DNA of 64,000 bases from Ulva prolifera. Lineage: Eukaryota; Chlorophyta; Ulvophyceae; Ulvales; Ulvaceae. Where the stretch lies: NCBI GenBank assembly GCA_023078555.1, contig CM041204.1, positions 1,274,923 to 1,338,922 on the forward strand, in the 5' to 3' direction. The translations under genes and the position numbers were made by a program. Below, one piece after another: positions 1 to 10,694 of the stretch; the stretch's first letter is position 1; each line of letters starts with the position of its first letter. The notes under the pieces were generated by a model. That model ran no database searches and was not told where the DNA came from. It saw only the letters and a list, made by a program, of their open reading frames with translations.

Positions 1-780
1 GGGTTGCGGCGCCCTCGTAGCCAGACGAGTATGATTGTGCTCACTGACATATGCATGTAACTTCCGGTGCGATGACAGCGCGTCTCGGAGTATAACGTGC
101 ATGTCGGAGTTTAACCCCAAATGTGACTTTATGACGATTTCGTGTAGTACTCTAGCGTGGCCACCGCGTTGCGGGTTCTGGGCTCAGGTGACTTAGTGCC
201 TCCGAATGGCCTGTGCACAGTTGACTGTGTGCATGCTGAGTATGACTGATGACGTGTGACTATGAATGTGTCATAATGCATGTCCCACGACCAGTGACAT
301 AGCTAACTATTGATATGCTGTGTCGTTTGATGTGATCTAAGTTGTGTTCGTGCGCTCGTCTAAATGCACGATGATCTCAGTGCTTCATAATGAGATAAAT
401 GAAGATGTTAGTGAAGAGTGATATGACTGGTGCGCGATGCCCTCGTAGGCACATGGTGAGCATTGTGCGACTGATGCCCATGACGTTAAAAAGGCCAAAA
501 ATGTATCGCTGTCCGGGTATTCGACAACGAAATGACAAAATATTATAATTTGATGACTATGTGATGATGCAATATCCGGACCGTGTTATATTATTTGGTC
601 ATGTACGTGCTTGAGAGCACCTGGAGGTCATGATGCATGTGTGCATCTACCAGCCTGCGCCGGAGGTGAGATGGACATCTCACAACACAGGGTTGGCAAC
701 CATATGCATGGCAGATGGCGTCTACGCGGACGGGCCGGGAGACGGCGCACGCCACAACGGACGGGGGAGCCACGGAAGCG
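1..780. other. No gene recognised
   Basis: Sequence rich in TGCATG/CATATG-like words with frequent stops in all frames. I see no coding segment or known repeat here. Only short chance ORFs occur, at its right edge. Confidence 0.5.
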
Positions 781-1991
781 TCAAAGCCTAGCTATAGGCT
801 GATGGTCGATGTGCCTCGTGCATGACGGACGGTGTCGGGAGCTGCACATCACGTCGGCACAAGTACGTCGACAAGAGTACACGCGGAACCAACAGACAAT
901 GCGCTCGTAACCGCGCAACACTGGCCGATTCTGGAATCGCTTGCACCCATGCACCCATGGGCCGCAAGCACAGCACTCAGGCAGAAAGCGCACCGGCGCG
1001 CCACCATGGCCACAGCCCCCACTTGCTGCGCCCGGGCGCACAGCGACCTCGCCGCTGCCTGGCTCAGCGAGACTACTGATGCTCCCACCCCACTGTGGCT
1101 GCACAACACCCACCGGCGCGTCCATATGGGGCTCGTCTAGCGGCGTGGGCGATGCCCTGGCGCCGGGATTGTTTGTACATGTGTCCCCGCCGCTGCGGCC
1201 GTCCTCAGGTGCATCACCTCCGGCACTGAAAGCTTTTGAGTCTATCGCCCTGGCCTCCTCAAAAACGTCTTCCTCGTCTCCATTGCCAGAGGACAACGGG
1301 GCCCCGTCATCACCGCCATCGGAGCCGCTGATGTCCGGCTGTGGCGGAGCTTCCAGAAGAGCGCCCGAGTGCATCATGATGCCGGGCTGCTCTTGGTCGA
1401 CGTGCAGCGCGGCGAGTTCCTGGCTCTAGTCCGCATCCCGTACGTTGATCCACCGACGTTGATCCACCTGTAGGCCACAGAGGAGCACACAAAGTCACTC
1501 AGCACCGGGCCACTGGCAACTCAGAGCTCGTGCGACGGACACTGGCATGAGGCCGGCCTGTGAACGTGCTGGTAGGCAGCCCTACATGCAGCCCCTCCGC
1601 CACCTGTGCATACTATACTATACTGCTTGCACTGCATTCTGTACAATGTAGCCTACACTGCTTGCACTGCTATATATGGAGCGTTCCTACAAGTCTGAAT
1701 TCCCAACTTAGAGCAGCGACCAGCCTAGAGGCCGAGGCATGCCAAGTGCAGCAACATGGCCGTAGACTGGAGCGGCATGGCAGGCACCACAGCGGTGGGC
1801 ATAGGTACCTGTCCCTCAGCTTGCATGCCGCCCTCATCCGCTGCGTTTGCATGCTGTGCCGCTTCATCCCTCAGCTGCTTGAGTTTCGCCTGGAGCCGGT
1901 CGATGACGATGTCGCGGTGGCACAACAACTCACAGCACTCCTTGAGCTTCTCGCGGTCGCTCTTTGCCCCCTTACCCCGCCCATCCGCTTC
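781..1991 (-). CDS. Unidentified gene with coiled-coil exon and acidic exon (partial, two exons)
   Basis: Two exons can be linked on the minus strand. Exon a (1991-1809) follows an acceptor ending CTGTAG and stops at the donor CAG|GTACCT. It encodes about 61 residues, rich in K/E/R/L with heptad-like spacing (REKLKECCELL, DRLQAKLKQLRDEA), a likely coiled coil. Exon b starts at 1419 after GCCAG in the same phase. It encodes an Asp/Glu/Ser/Gly-rich stretch (DISGSDGGDDG, GDEEDVFEEARAID) that stays open to 781, but a good donor (CCG|GTGGGT) near 1110 may end it earlier. The true N-terminus should lie upstream, beyond 1991, and was not found. The family is not recognised. The matched splice phase and biased composition argue for a real gene; the extent is uncertain. 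Confidence 0.4.
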
Positions 1992-3050
1992 CTACAGATG
2001 ACTGGCTGTAATGTCAGGCATAGGTGCCGCCCCTGCTATCTGTGTCTGTCTTTGTGTATGGGTGTGTCGCGCCAGCCCACATGGTCCGACAGGCACGCAC
2101 GCACGCACACACAGCTGCGACGGTGTCTTTTGGTATGGACATGTTAGCTGTCAATCCATGCAGCGCTCAGTTCACAGACAGCGGAGTAGCCAGCATGGTT
2201 GTAACTGTATACTGAATGTACGCAGCAAAATTGCACTTCACAAAGACGCAGACCGAGACGCAGACATCGAAGTATTTGGTTTGGTCACTGAAGCTATACC
2301 CTGTACCCTTTTCGTGCGCAAGCGCCTTCTGAGAGCCGCATGCATGACAGGGATCATGTTGCGGTAACACTCGGGATCTACTAGTACTGTGTCCGGGCAT
2401 CACAACCTATTGCCAATACAGTGTTGCATGGCATGTTGAAGTGATTCGTGAGATTAGGCACGCTGAGACAAGCTGGTGGTGCTTAGGGGACAGGTAGAGC
2501 TCAGTGGTCAGGTCGGGCAAAATGGTAGCTAATCATCGAGATCCCATAGCATGCGGCTGAATGAGCAGCAGAGCAGCCAGCAGACGTGCACAGCGCACCC
2601 CTAGCCACAATAGAGCAGGGGAAAACTTGAACACCGCGTGAAAATTGCGAGGGCACGCCCGATCCGCAGCGATGGTTGGTGCGGACGAACAGTGATGTGC
2701 AAAACGGGCCCCCAATTTCACCACACTTTGTAGAGCATGAGATGGTGAGCTGTAGCTGCCCTTCAAAGGAAATTTCAGCACATATCAGGAATAGCCTGTT
2801 GCTGCATTCTGTTGCCATCGCGGCCGCTGTAGTGCCTCGCTTGACTATGTGAAAATATTGCTGAGTGCTGCGATTGTCGGTGTCGGCGGTATTGTGAGAG
2901 TTGCACGCGAGTAGATGAACCAGTATCACAGTGGAGGGGCAGGAGCAGGTGTGACAGTTTGTCAACAGGCCGGGCAGTTCCGGGCTGCGAGCACCGAGCT
3001 GCTGCATGTCTAGTATGTGCTGCCATTCATGCTTGCTGCAAATTCGGGGC
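1992..3050. other. Intron or intergenic sequence, nothing recognised
   Basis: Probably begins with an intron of the coiled-coil gene, containing a short CACGCACGCACACACA run near 2097-2113. The remainder shows only chance ORFs and no recognisable family. Confidence 0.35.
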
Positions 3051-3051
3051 G

Positions 3052-3072
3052 CACACCCATTGCACGCATGTG
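3052..3072 (+). repeat. Short dispersed repeat flanking a LINE-B 3' end, copy 1
   Basis: A 21-bp word (CACACCCATTGCACGCATGTG) lies about 14 bp beyond the 3' end of a minus-strand LINE-B tail. The same word occurs at 4238-4258 without a tail. A near-identical inverted copy lies about 17 bp beyond another LINE-B tail at 20517-20538. It may be a preferred insertion target or part of a larger repeat. Confidence 0.5.
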
Positions 3073-3084
3073 TTACGTTGTGTA

Positions 3085-3270
3085 TACAAGGACAAAGCAA
3101 GCCAGGCAGGTAGCACCGCGAGCAGCAGCCAGGGGAAGCGCACACTACGCAACAAGCCCGGGGCCACACGCATCACACACCAGCACACCCACGCCGTCAG
3201 CACTCGCGCCGACCACAGCCACACAGCCATGGCACACTCGCGCCCACACACACCCACAAACCGGCTTAAG
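3085..3270 (-). mobile_element. LINE-B 3'-terminal fragment
   Basis: Read on the minus strand this ends in the LINE-B tail signature (GTGCTACCTGCC followed by TTTGTCCTTGTA). Upstream is the GT/GC-rich 3' untranslated region; no coding part remains. It lies head to head with the plus-strand LINE-B copy at 3279, which suggests nested or inverted insertion. Confidence 0.6.
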
Positions 3271-3278
3271 CAATTGCC

Positions 3279-4090
3279 TTCCTGAACCGGCTTGCCGACC
3301 TTGCTGCAGGTACGGGCGCCGCCTCCCGGTGGCTGTTCTTGGAGAATGCGATGCGCGACCTGTCCACGATGCTGTGCCACGCGGTGGCTTGGTAGGTTCG
3401 AACTCACGCCGCTGCCCCGCTGATGGCGCGTCATGCGGGCAAGGCAGTTTTGACGGGGCTGGCAGTCCCGTCCGAAGACCTCACGCCGCTCACAGGCCAC
3501 CCGGCCTGAGCGGCGCGGCGCGCCCGCCCGGGCTGCGTGGTGGGCAGTCGCCGCTGCGTGTGAGCTCGCGGCCTCGTCCGCTTTGTTGTGGTGGCGGCTC
3601 AGGCGTGCTGCGTTTCGCTGGTGTCTTCCCCGTGCGCCTGCTTGTGGCCCGCCGTTGGGGCGCAGCCGGGTAGTTTGGGCGGGCTGGGCTGGACTTTGGG
3701 GGTTACGGGTGTGGGTTTGCGGGCGGGCGGGGTGGTGTGCGAGGGCTGGGCTTGGGGGGTTGTGCTGGGGGAGGCGGGGGCCTCCCCGGGCTGGGGGTTG
3801 TTGTTGCGGTCTCGCTGTTTGTTTGCTAGGCGGCCTTGGCTGCTTGTGGTTCCGGGGCTCGTGCGCCTGATGGCTGGTGGGCGGGGTTCGGGTGGGGGTG
3901 GGCGTGTGCGCGTGGGCGTGTGTGTGGCTGTGTGGCTGTGTGGCTGTGTGGCTGTGTGGCTGTGGCCGGCGCGGGTGCTGACGTTGCGTGGGTGTTTTGG
4001 TGTGTGCTTCGTGTGGCTTGTTGCGTGGTGTGCGGTTCCCCTGGTTCTTGCTTGCGGTGCTACCTGCCTCGCTTGCTTTGTCCTTTTAAC
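3279..4090 (+). mobile_element. LINE-B copy: end of the pol ORF, 3' UTR and tail
   Basis: This copy retains the last ~75 codons of a non-LTR retrotransposon protein, beginning FLNRLADLAAGTGAAS and ending KAVLTGLAVPSED..TGHPA before TGA at 3507-3509. An in-frame TAG after CHAVAW breaks the frame, so it is dead. A G/T-rich 3' UTR with CTGTGTGG repeats (3925-3965) follows, then the conserved tail GGTGCTACCTGCCTCGC..TTTGTCC near 4055-4090. The same C-terminus is present intact at 21319-21695 and on the minus strand at 15290-15385. The family assignment rests on the pattern of this C-terminal region in algal and oomycete LINE proteins, recalled rather than searched. Confidence 0.65.
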
Positions 4091-4237
4091 ACACACACCC
4101 GAAAAACACACACAAGCATCCCACCCAACACCCACAGGCACACCCACACACTCACCCCCACCCGCACCCCGCCCACTAGCCAGGCGCAAGAGCCCCGAAT
4201 GAAAGCACAGGCAGCCAAGGCAGCCGAGGAAAGATTG
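4091..4237. other. AC-rich sequence, possibly an inverted LINE-B UTR piece
   Basis: CA-rich sequence resembling the complement of the LINE-B 3' UTR follows the plus-strand tail. No coding content is seen. Confidence 0.3.
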
Positions 4238-4258
4238 CACACCCATTGCACGCATGTG
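4238..4258 (+). repeat. Short dispersed repeat, copy 2 (no LINE tail attached)
   Basis: Identical to the 21-bp word at 3052-3072. Here it is not next to a LINE-B tail, so it may represent an empty version of the site. Confidence 0.45.
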
Positions 4259-4781
4259 TGAGTCCACAGGACATCAGCATTACAGCATAACATCAACATC
4301 ATCACTGAATGCTGTTGGAGCGGGCGAAGCTTATAAAATGCTGCGCATCTGCTCCAGCTCAAATTCTTATCTTGATGGCTAGCTTCCATTTTGCCTGAGG
4401 TATAGGTTTGCACACCGTGACACAGCTGCATGCATGCTGCGCGCGCACATGCACAGCTGTGGCATGGTACATGGGCTGAAGTTGGCACTGTCACTCTGAG
4501 GCATGAATTCCTCTGGTATCTACAGTACATGTTAGGCTGACGCATCTGCATCTAGCAGAACATGTCATGAGATTTATTTACATCTGTCTCAGATGTGCAC
4601 ATGTGGACACCAGCAAACAGCACCGGGCATCACAGCAATTCAAGTTGCTGAAGCCCAGACTTGCGATACGTCTCGGCACGGCTCAACGTTCCCCCGGTGC
4701 ACCCTCACGACCAGGCCATCCATTGCCGCCTCACGGGCAGGGTTCTATGTGCATCTTGGCGCGAACACGGATCGTTTGACG
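4259..4781. other. No gene recognised
   Basis: Low coding potential on both strands, with several CATG/TGCATG words. No family was recognised. Confidence 0.4.
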
Positions 4782-4877
4782 TTGCTCTGAGGAGATTATT
4801 ACAAAAGAGTGAACGGGAGAAAACAAACACCGAAACTGAATCTCATCCGAATCAACAGCAACATTGCTCCGAGGAGA
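4782..4877 (-). mobile_element. LINE-A 5'-truncated tail with target-site duplication
   Basis: A minus-strand insertion of only the last ~65 bp of LINE-A (in sense: GGATGAGATTCAGTTTCGG..GTTCACTCTTTTGTA). The flanks TTGCTCTGAGGAGA (4782-4795) and TTGCTCCGAGGAGA (4864-4877) form a 14-bp duplication with one mismatch. Severe 5' truncation plus a target-site duplication is the signature of target-primed reverse transcription. Confidence 0.8.
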
Positions 4878-5488
4878 CGACTGCGCCATATGCATGAGCT
4901 GACTCATGAAAGCAATGGAGCATATGCAGACACAAAACATCTACAAGAACGTTTCTTCAAACAGCTTCCACCCTCTCGTGGGTACCTCGGCGCGCTGCGA
5001 TGAGTCATGGTGCGCCGACATCGCCAAGTATCCGGCATCAGCTGCAGTACAAGCCTAATTAATTAATATTGGGGCACGGACGCAGCGCAACGGACTCGGA
5101 GTAGCTCTTGAATAAAAGAGTGCACTCTTTGACGGAAGTAGGCCAACACAGCAAGCTTAGGAGCTTTTTCCCGAAGCAATGGTCACACACGCAGCTACAC
5201 TGCATCGATATCGACGCAATAATGGCGCACGCAAACACACCTCAACCCAGGTCCTCCAGGCCTGCATGATGATCACGCGAGATGCTGGTATCCTACAAAC
5301 GAATCTCAGGCGTCCAATTTGTCTCAAGAGTTACGCCGCTGCAACGATACAGGCAACAATCGCAGCGCCTGCTACACAATGCGTGTAAATGCATTTGTAC
5401 CAACATGCTACTGTTACGAGAGTCAGTCACTTGACGTGACACAGAACTAAATATGCAACAATGATGTACAATTTCTTGCGTGTACATA
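4878..5488. other. No gene recognised
   Basis: About 610 bp between two LINE-A tails. Only short chance ORFs are present. Confidence 0.4.
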
Positions 5489-5553
5489 CATGCAGATGCT
5501 ACAAAAGAGTGAACGGGAGATAGCAAACACTGAAACCGAATCATGCAGATGCT
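5489..5553 (-). mobile_element. LINE-A 5'-truncated tail with perfect 12-bp target-site duplication
   Basis: Only about 41 bp of LINE-A 3' end remains, between perfect direct repeats CATGCAGATGCT at 5489-5500 and 5542-5553. This is the shortest copy in the window and marks the 3' boundary of the element as ..CTTTTGTA. Confidence 0.85.
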
Positions 5554-6179
5554 TATTCAAGCCCAAGGTAGCATGTGTCACGGACAACTCTCTTTCTTCG
5601 ACCTATGTCGAACTTCAAGTTGTTGACAACTTCAATTTGTTGACGGGCATGGGACATATGTTGTCAAAGAAGCTTCCAGAGTGCACTGACTCAATAGTCA
5701 TGGGCATGCACATATATGTATGGATATTATAATATGGGTAGAGGCTGCTTCATTTGCATGTGTTTGCTTATTCATCTGAGTAATGCTGGCGACTTGCGAC
5801 TTTTCCAATGCATTGCCTCTGGCGACAGTGCTTCACATCATGCTGCCGGTTCTCCAAGTCCCGCAACCCCACCACTCATCCATGGCACTGCTCGGGTAGT
5901 TATGCTTTCAAACCTGGTAGCCCCTGTCCTTTGCAAGCACATACATGTGAGATGCAGGGCATGAAGTTGTGTACCTGCCAAAGTGATGAGAGATTATGTA
6001 CAAAGCTTTAGCTCTAGAGGTTGGTGTCACGGTGTTGAGGCTGTGTGAACCCCAAAAACTACAAAACCAAGCCAAGAGATCTCTTGTTTGGTGTTTGTTT
6101 ACACCATCATTGAGTTCTGCAATACAAACACTCTGAGGTATCGACATGGCCACTGCTCATGGACGAGACTGCACATATG
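5554..6179. other. No gene recognised
   Basis: AT-richer stretch with no convincing ORF, splice-linked exon or repeat. Confidence 0.4.
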
Positions 6180-6385
6180 TTGTACATGGATGAGCCGGGG
6201 CTGTGGCGGGCGGGGAGGTGGCAGACGGTGACGCGTTGCCGACCGTGGAGGGAGCTGCGAGACCTTGACCGAGGCGCTTTGGGAGCCTGCTCAGGTCCGG
6301 CTCCACCGCCGATGCGATGCCGCTGCGCGCGATCACGCGCCTCCACGTCTCGACGAGCAGGTTGTGACGTGCGACGACCGTTGCG
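6180..6385 (-). mobile_element. LINE pol fragment (C-terminal region)
   Basis: The minus strand encodes RHNLLVETWRRVIARSG followed by a VEPDLSRLP-type motif. This matches the RHDDLA..ALRRVA..EP block found in the LINE-A copies at 9330-9420 and 17800-17870. The fragment is short and ends abruptly against the LINE-B tail on its right. Confidence 0.5.
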
Positions 6386-6558
6386 TGTATGGGTGTGTGG
6401 GTGTGTGCTTGGCGGTCTGCGGGTCTGTGTCGTTTGCTGCGCCGGTGATGGGTTTTCTGGGCGCGGTGGGTGTTGCGTGCGTGGGTGTCTGGGTGTGTGC
6501 TTCGTCTGTTTGCTTCTTTCGCGGTGCTGCCCGCCTTGCTGCCTTTGTCCTTGTAACA
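6386..6558 (+). mobile_element. LINE-B 3' UTR and tail
   Basis: GTGTGG-rich 3' UTR ending with the tail CTTCGTCTGTTTGCTTC..GGTGCTGCCC..TTTGTCCTTGTAACACAC. Nearly the same sequence occurs at 15441-15645 at the start of the second copy of the segmental duplication. Confidence 0.65.
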
Positions 6559-6636
6559 CACAACCCCAGAGCATCCAACACCTCAACGCCTGTCGCCGTG
6601 CGACAGGGTTGCACCCAACACACTAGTACTGCCGCC

Positions 6637-6690
6637 GGTCCTGGCCGCCAAGGCCGCCAAGGCCGCCAAGGCCGCCGGTCCTGGCCGCCC
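6637..6690 (+). repeat. Short GC-rich tandem repeat (AAGGCCGCC-type)
   Basis: Four or more copies of a 9-bp AAGGCCGCC unit inside GGTCCTGGCCGCC direct repeats. In duplication copy 2 the array is contracted, so it varies between the two copies. Confidence 0.7.
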
Positions 6691-7454
6691 GATTGCCGGG
6701 GGCTAGGCCAGTGGGACATGCTGGATTTGCGAGATGCACGTACGCACACAGGTGGCCTTAGGCATAGCGAGCCTGTACTAGGCCCTGTAGCATTTCGTCG
6801 AATTACACATACTTTATACAGCTTAATCCGCCCAGCGCGACAGGGCACTCGCTCCGCGGGCCAGTAAGACAACAACAACGATCACTTGGCGGATCACGTC
6901 ACAGGCCGGTCGGCCAGACGTCTGTTGTACATCTCAGGAAGGATTTACAGTTGCAGTGGCCAGCCATACAGCGAAGTCGCTTACCTGTCGCCGGACGTAC
7001 GTCAATGCACCGACTCGACACGATGGCCGAGGGTTGAAAACAGCTATGACAAAGCAGCAAAAGTCCACATTACATTTGTTTATCAGCTACATCCTGAACC
7101 GCTACGCTTGACTTGCGCCATACAAGTCTTGGCCAGCTACATTCCACTGTCCATTCTCGAGCCTATTCATGGCAGATCCGATCGAAGCGAGCGAATATCG
7201 CGTTTGGAACGGGCACTACATTGCCAGGCTACTCGCATGTTGGCCAAGAGCGTGGTGGTTCGAGCGAGGCTCGCCATGCGTGCCCGAAAAACTCACCCAT
7301 ATGGCAAGAATCACACCGAAATGCCGAGGACAACATGTACGCCGCTGAGCACTGCAGGTCGCTGCGTGCAAGCCATAATTAACAAATTGCTCATAGCTAT
7401 ATCTTCATATCTCATGTGAAACATTTTCTGGCTGTTCGCGCGCTAGTCACTGTA

Positions 7455-7575
7455 TGGACAACGGACCACCTTGTCCATTGTCCATCCGTGCGCATGCTCT
7501 TACCCGGCACATTTCTTCGCGTGCGAGCACATACATATCTATATGGAGTGCCTATCTAATTAATACACCGCAGTG
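7455..7575 (+). repeat. Dispersed repeat E, copy 1
   Basis: The segment with CATTGTCCATCCGTGCGCAT and ACCCGGCACATTTC recurs at 16622-16740 within the duplication, and in diverged form at 18146-18245 outside it. Part of the duplicated block is therefore itself a repeat family. Confidence 0.55.
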
Positions 7576-8125
7576 GGCGCCATTCCTATGCCTCTCGCTT
7601 GCTGGTCGCTCTATGACGGATGGACAACGTTGTCCACTGATGGTTTGATTCACATTGGCTCTTCGAAGGCCGAAGTCAAGGGAGAGTATATAGATGGTTT
7701 GTAAGTTATGAGGCCACCTAGCCCCTGAAATCCGCAGTCAAAACGGTTGAGTTGCAAATGTGAAAGATTGGTGCCATGGTGTTGAGGCATGTTATGGCTG
7801 TTTGTGCCTCGTGTGAAGTCCAAAAATGCACGTTCAGCCTCATACTGAAACTGCATGACACCCAGGGCTACCACCACTGCACCCACTATACTCACATAAG
7901 AGTTAATTATCATCATAAACAGCGTTAATTATGGACCAACGTTGTGGAGCTGCAACAATGTCGACAACGTTGTGGACCAGCAGCAATGTCGATGCTGCCA
8001 TGTGCAGCCTCTGCCAAATCCACCAGCATATGTGTTTCACAATTTATCAATCAGGATTGATATCGCCTCGCATCTCCAAAACCCGCCATCCCTCAAGTGC
8101 AACTTTCATCTCGCTCTGCATGCTG

Positions 8126-8172
8126 CCTGATCTCCGCTGCCTGATCTCCGCTGCCTGATCTCCGCTGCCTAA
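8126..8172 (+). repeat. 14-bp tandem repeat
   Basis: Three and a half copies of CTGATCTCCGCTGC. It lies within the piece that is missing from duplication copy 2. Confidence 0.8.
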
Positions 8173-8396
8173 TTTGTTGTGCGCCAAATCCCTTGTGCAC
8201 CTCCGGAATTCAACTTTAATTAGACAATTGTCGTTTCCGTGAAAGCAGATGCAGCTGATCTCGCATCTTTCTAGGTAACATTGCGCTGAGGGGCTTTCGA
8301 TTCAGTCTTGGCGTGCGGCATGATGCATGGTGCTGACGCGTGGAGAGAGATTGTGGATCAAACTCGCTTGTCCATTGTCACAATACGGGTTAGGTA

Positions 8397-9501
8397 TTAC
8401 AAAAGAGTGAACGGGGGAAGACAAACACCAAAACCGAATCTCGTCCGAATCAACAACAATATACACACACACAATATACACACACACGATCACACTACAA
8501 CCGCGCCCACACCTCAGTCCGGTAGGATCGCGTCCTCCAGACCCGCATCATACCGCAACCGCTGCTCACGAGAGATGACGAGCCCAGACTTCCGATACAT
8601 GTCCGCAATGCCCAGCTGCAACGACACCGACAACACCCGCAGCGCCCACTAGACAAACGCGCCTTTGGAGATGCGGCCACTAGCAGCAGTCACACCTCCC
8701 CCAACTGCCCGACGAACCTCACGGCAGCCGTGCCCATGAAGCCGCATGATTTGACGGCAAACGGAACGAACCGGAAGGCGGCATGATCAGGTACGTCCCG
8801 CCTAAAGCGGTCCCGCTTCCTGCTCTCTGCCCGCTCCGCCGTCGCACCCGTTTCCCGTGCCGCAGCGGCCACGTACGAGGCTGCCGGCGCACGCATGACC
8901 ACGACGTGCACAGCAGCCATCTCCGGGCGCGGCATGACCACGACGATGTCCCCGCGACGATTCAGCTCCACGACCGCGCCCCAGGCAAGGGCATGTTACA
9001 AACGCTATCCTATGCAGGTCAGACGCGAAGTCTTTATGCATGTCAAGTCAGGTAGCCAGCATTTCCATACCTTCTGCGCACAAAGGTTGAACCGAAGAGA
9101 TGCTAGGAGGAGATGCTAAAACCGTGAAACAGTAAGAAGAATGGTTCCAGCTCTCCGTGTGCACAGCCATATATGCACACTGAATAGTCAAGATAACGGC
9201 GGGAGATCCTCGCAGGATCTGCCTCACTACTCCGGGGCTGGCTGCTGACCCCTGCACTGGATCCGCAGATCGACCGTGCATGGGTGCACCTGTCACCACA
9301 CTGTTGCCCGCAGGCGCATGCATTGTTACAGGGAACGGTAGAGCGGCTCCAGTGCGGATTGCAGTCCGCCGTAAGTGGCGACCAAGCGCAAGGCACGAGC
9401 CAGGTCATCATGGCGCATCTGGATCTACTTTGCCACCTTCTTGGAGACCATGGCATGGTCCGGTTCGGCGGCAAACACCTGCACTGCATTTGCACGGAAG
9501 G

Positions 9502-9533
<32 letters not shown>

Positions 9534-10020
9534 AGGGGGGGGCATCTGTCGGGACGCGTAATCGCAGACGGTGCCACACCGCCAAGACAAACATGTCGTC
9601 GCCCAGGGTGCGAATGCCGCCCGGCAAAGCGGAGAGAAAGGCGCCCGCCTCACCTCACGCTGGGCCTCCCGCTCGCCTGACGAACTCGTCCGGTAGGTTG
9701 CGGGCGTCGGCCTCCCACCCCATCAGCTCATGCAGCTCATCAAACAGGCCCTGCCAGCGGTGCAGCAGACTGCCCCGGCTGCGGCCACGGAGTGGGCGAA
9801 GCAGGTCCGGGCAGCCGGCGAGGTTGCGCTCGGCCATGCCAACCGCCGACAGGACAGCCACATCAGCGACGCTGTCCACCGGCATCGCCAGTCCGAGCCC
9901 GCCATGGCGGACGGGGGACATCAGCCAATAAGACAGCCGCCGCGTCTCAGCTTCAGTGGCTGAGTTGTCAGGCGCGGCAGCAGCCTCCGCAACCTTAGGC
10001 GCCACACCTCGACACATATG
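8397..10020 (-). mobile_element. LINE-A, longest copy in the window (C-terminal third of pol plus 3' UTR)
   Basis: In sense (minus) order: a reverse-transcriptase thumb-like segment with VRHGGLGLAMPVDSVADVA (~9950-9890); a segment with IRTLGDDMFVLAVWHRLRLR (~9620-9560); a proline run from the C-tract; RHDDLA-like and EP-like blocks (~9410-9330); then GDIVVVMPRPEMAAVHVVV..AASYVAAAARETG (~8960-8870), FVPFAVKSCGFMG (~8770) and MYRKSGL.ISREQ..YDAG (~8560). A UTR with a TGTGTGTATATTG microsatellite and the tail ending CTTTTGTA near 8397 follow. Frames change several times and a G29 run interrupts the coding part, so the copy is inactive. It resembles C-terminal regions of algal/oomycete LINE polyproteins. 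The 5' end is truncated close to another LINE-A tail at 10030. Confidence 0.7.
9505..9533 (+). repeat. G29 homopolymer inside LINE-A
   Basis: An uninterrupted run of 29 G, followed by A and a further 8 G. The equivalent site in the second LINE-A copy (about 17944) has only a short G run, so it expanded after insertion or duplication. It could form G-quadruplex structure and is prone to length error in assembly. Confidence 0.9.
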
Positions 10021-10029
10021 TACACAGTG

Positions 10030-10095
10030 GTACAAAAGAGTGAACGGGAGAAGACAAACACCAATACCGAATCCAATCCAGAATCCCGTACGGAT
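10030..10095 (-). mobile_element. LINE-A tail fragment abutting a longer LINE-A copy
   Basis: In sense this reads ATTCGGTATTGGTGTTTGTC followed by the GTTCACTCTTTTGTA tail. Its 3' end sits next to the 5' truncation of the copy at 8397-10020, giving a tandem same-strand arrangement. No clear target-site duplication was seen. Confidence 0.7.
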
Positions 10096-10694
10096 AAGCT
10101 CAGTCACATTGCATCAGTTCATCCGTTTCAGGCATATGGTGTCTTTGGTATATATCATTGCTCGCCAATGCCATGTAAAGGGCCAACGCTAGACTAGCAG
10201 ACGTCAATTCAATTCGCGGCTCGACCATTGATGCATCCATGAAAGCAGACGAGAATGCTCGTCTTCTGTAAACACGTTGCGAGTCATGTACATGACTCAG
10301 ATACGTATGTAGGGTGCACCCACGTGGGGCATATATGACCCTAGACATGGAATGGAATGGTGCATGCCAGAAGGTGCAGATATGTGCATGCATTGTTTGC
10401 AAAAATAAGATGATTCATGAAGGAGAACACTAATCAAGCTGCAGACATATTAAAGTAGACAGGAGCTCAGTTTCTCATGGCTGCCGCTCAGATGATGGGA
10501 GCTCCGAGAACTCGAGAACTCGAGCACTACTCGCGCACCGTGACACTTGACTTGCCAGGCGTGACCGCAGAAAGCCAACTCCGGCACGAGCGTCGACAGC
10601 TAAACCTGAAGCATACATTATGGTCGTGTATACTTCACGTTTCGTACCACTCGCATCGACGTTGTCTCTGCTGATAGATTCGCCACCACACGAA
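10096..10694. other. Upstream region of the following gene; nothing else recognised
   Basis: About 600 bp without a convincing ORF. Any promoter of the gene starting at 10695 should lie here, but no clear TATA box could be assigned. Confidence 0.35.

Larger units (their letters stand above)
6386..9660 (+). repeat. Segmental duplication, copy 1
   Basis: The block from the LINE-B tail through about 7920, and then the LINE-A copy, is repeated in the same order and orientation at 15441-18110. Long stretches match with scattered substitutions, for example CGCCTGTCGCCGTGCGACAG at 6587 and 15791 and the region 6890-7920 against 16040-17080. The unit carries no host gene I can recognise; ORFs inside it are short and not conserved as frames. 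Copy 1 has about 330 bp (8117-8446) that copy 2 lacks. Confidence 0.75.

Noticed and set aside
2501-3169. 222-codon minus-strand ORF
   Set aside because: It runs through the LINE-B tail and a region without splice or family support, and its composition looks random.
9284-9931. Plus-strand ORFs with Gly runs at the G29 tract
   Set aside because: They are antisense to the LINE-A coding pattern, and the run makes every frame open.
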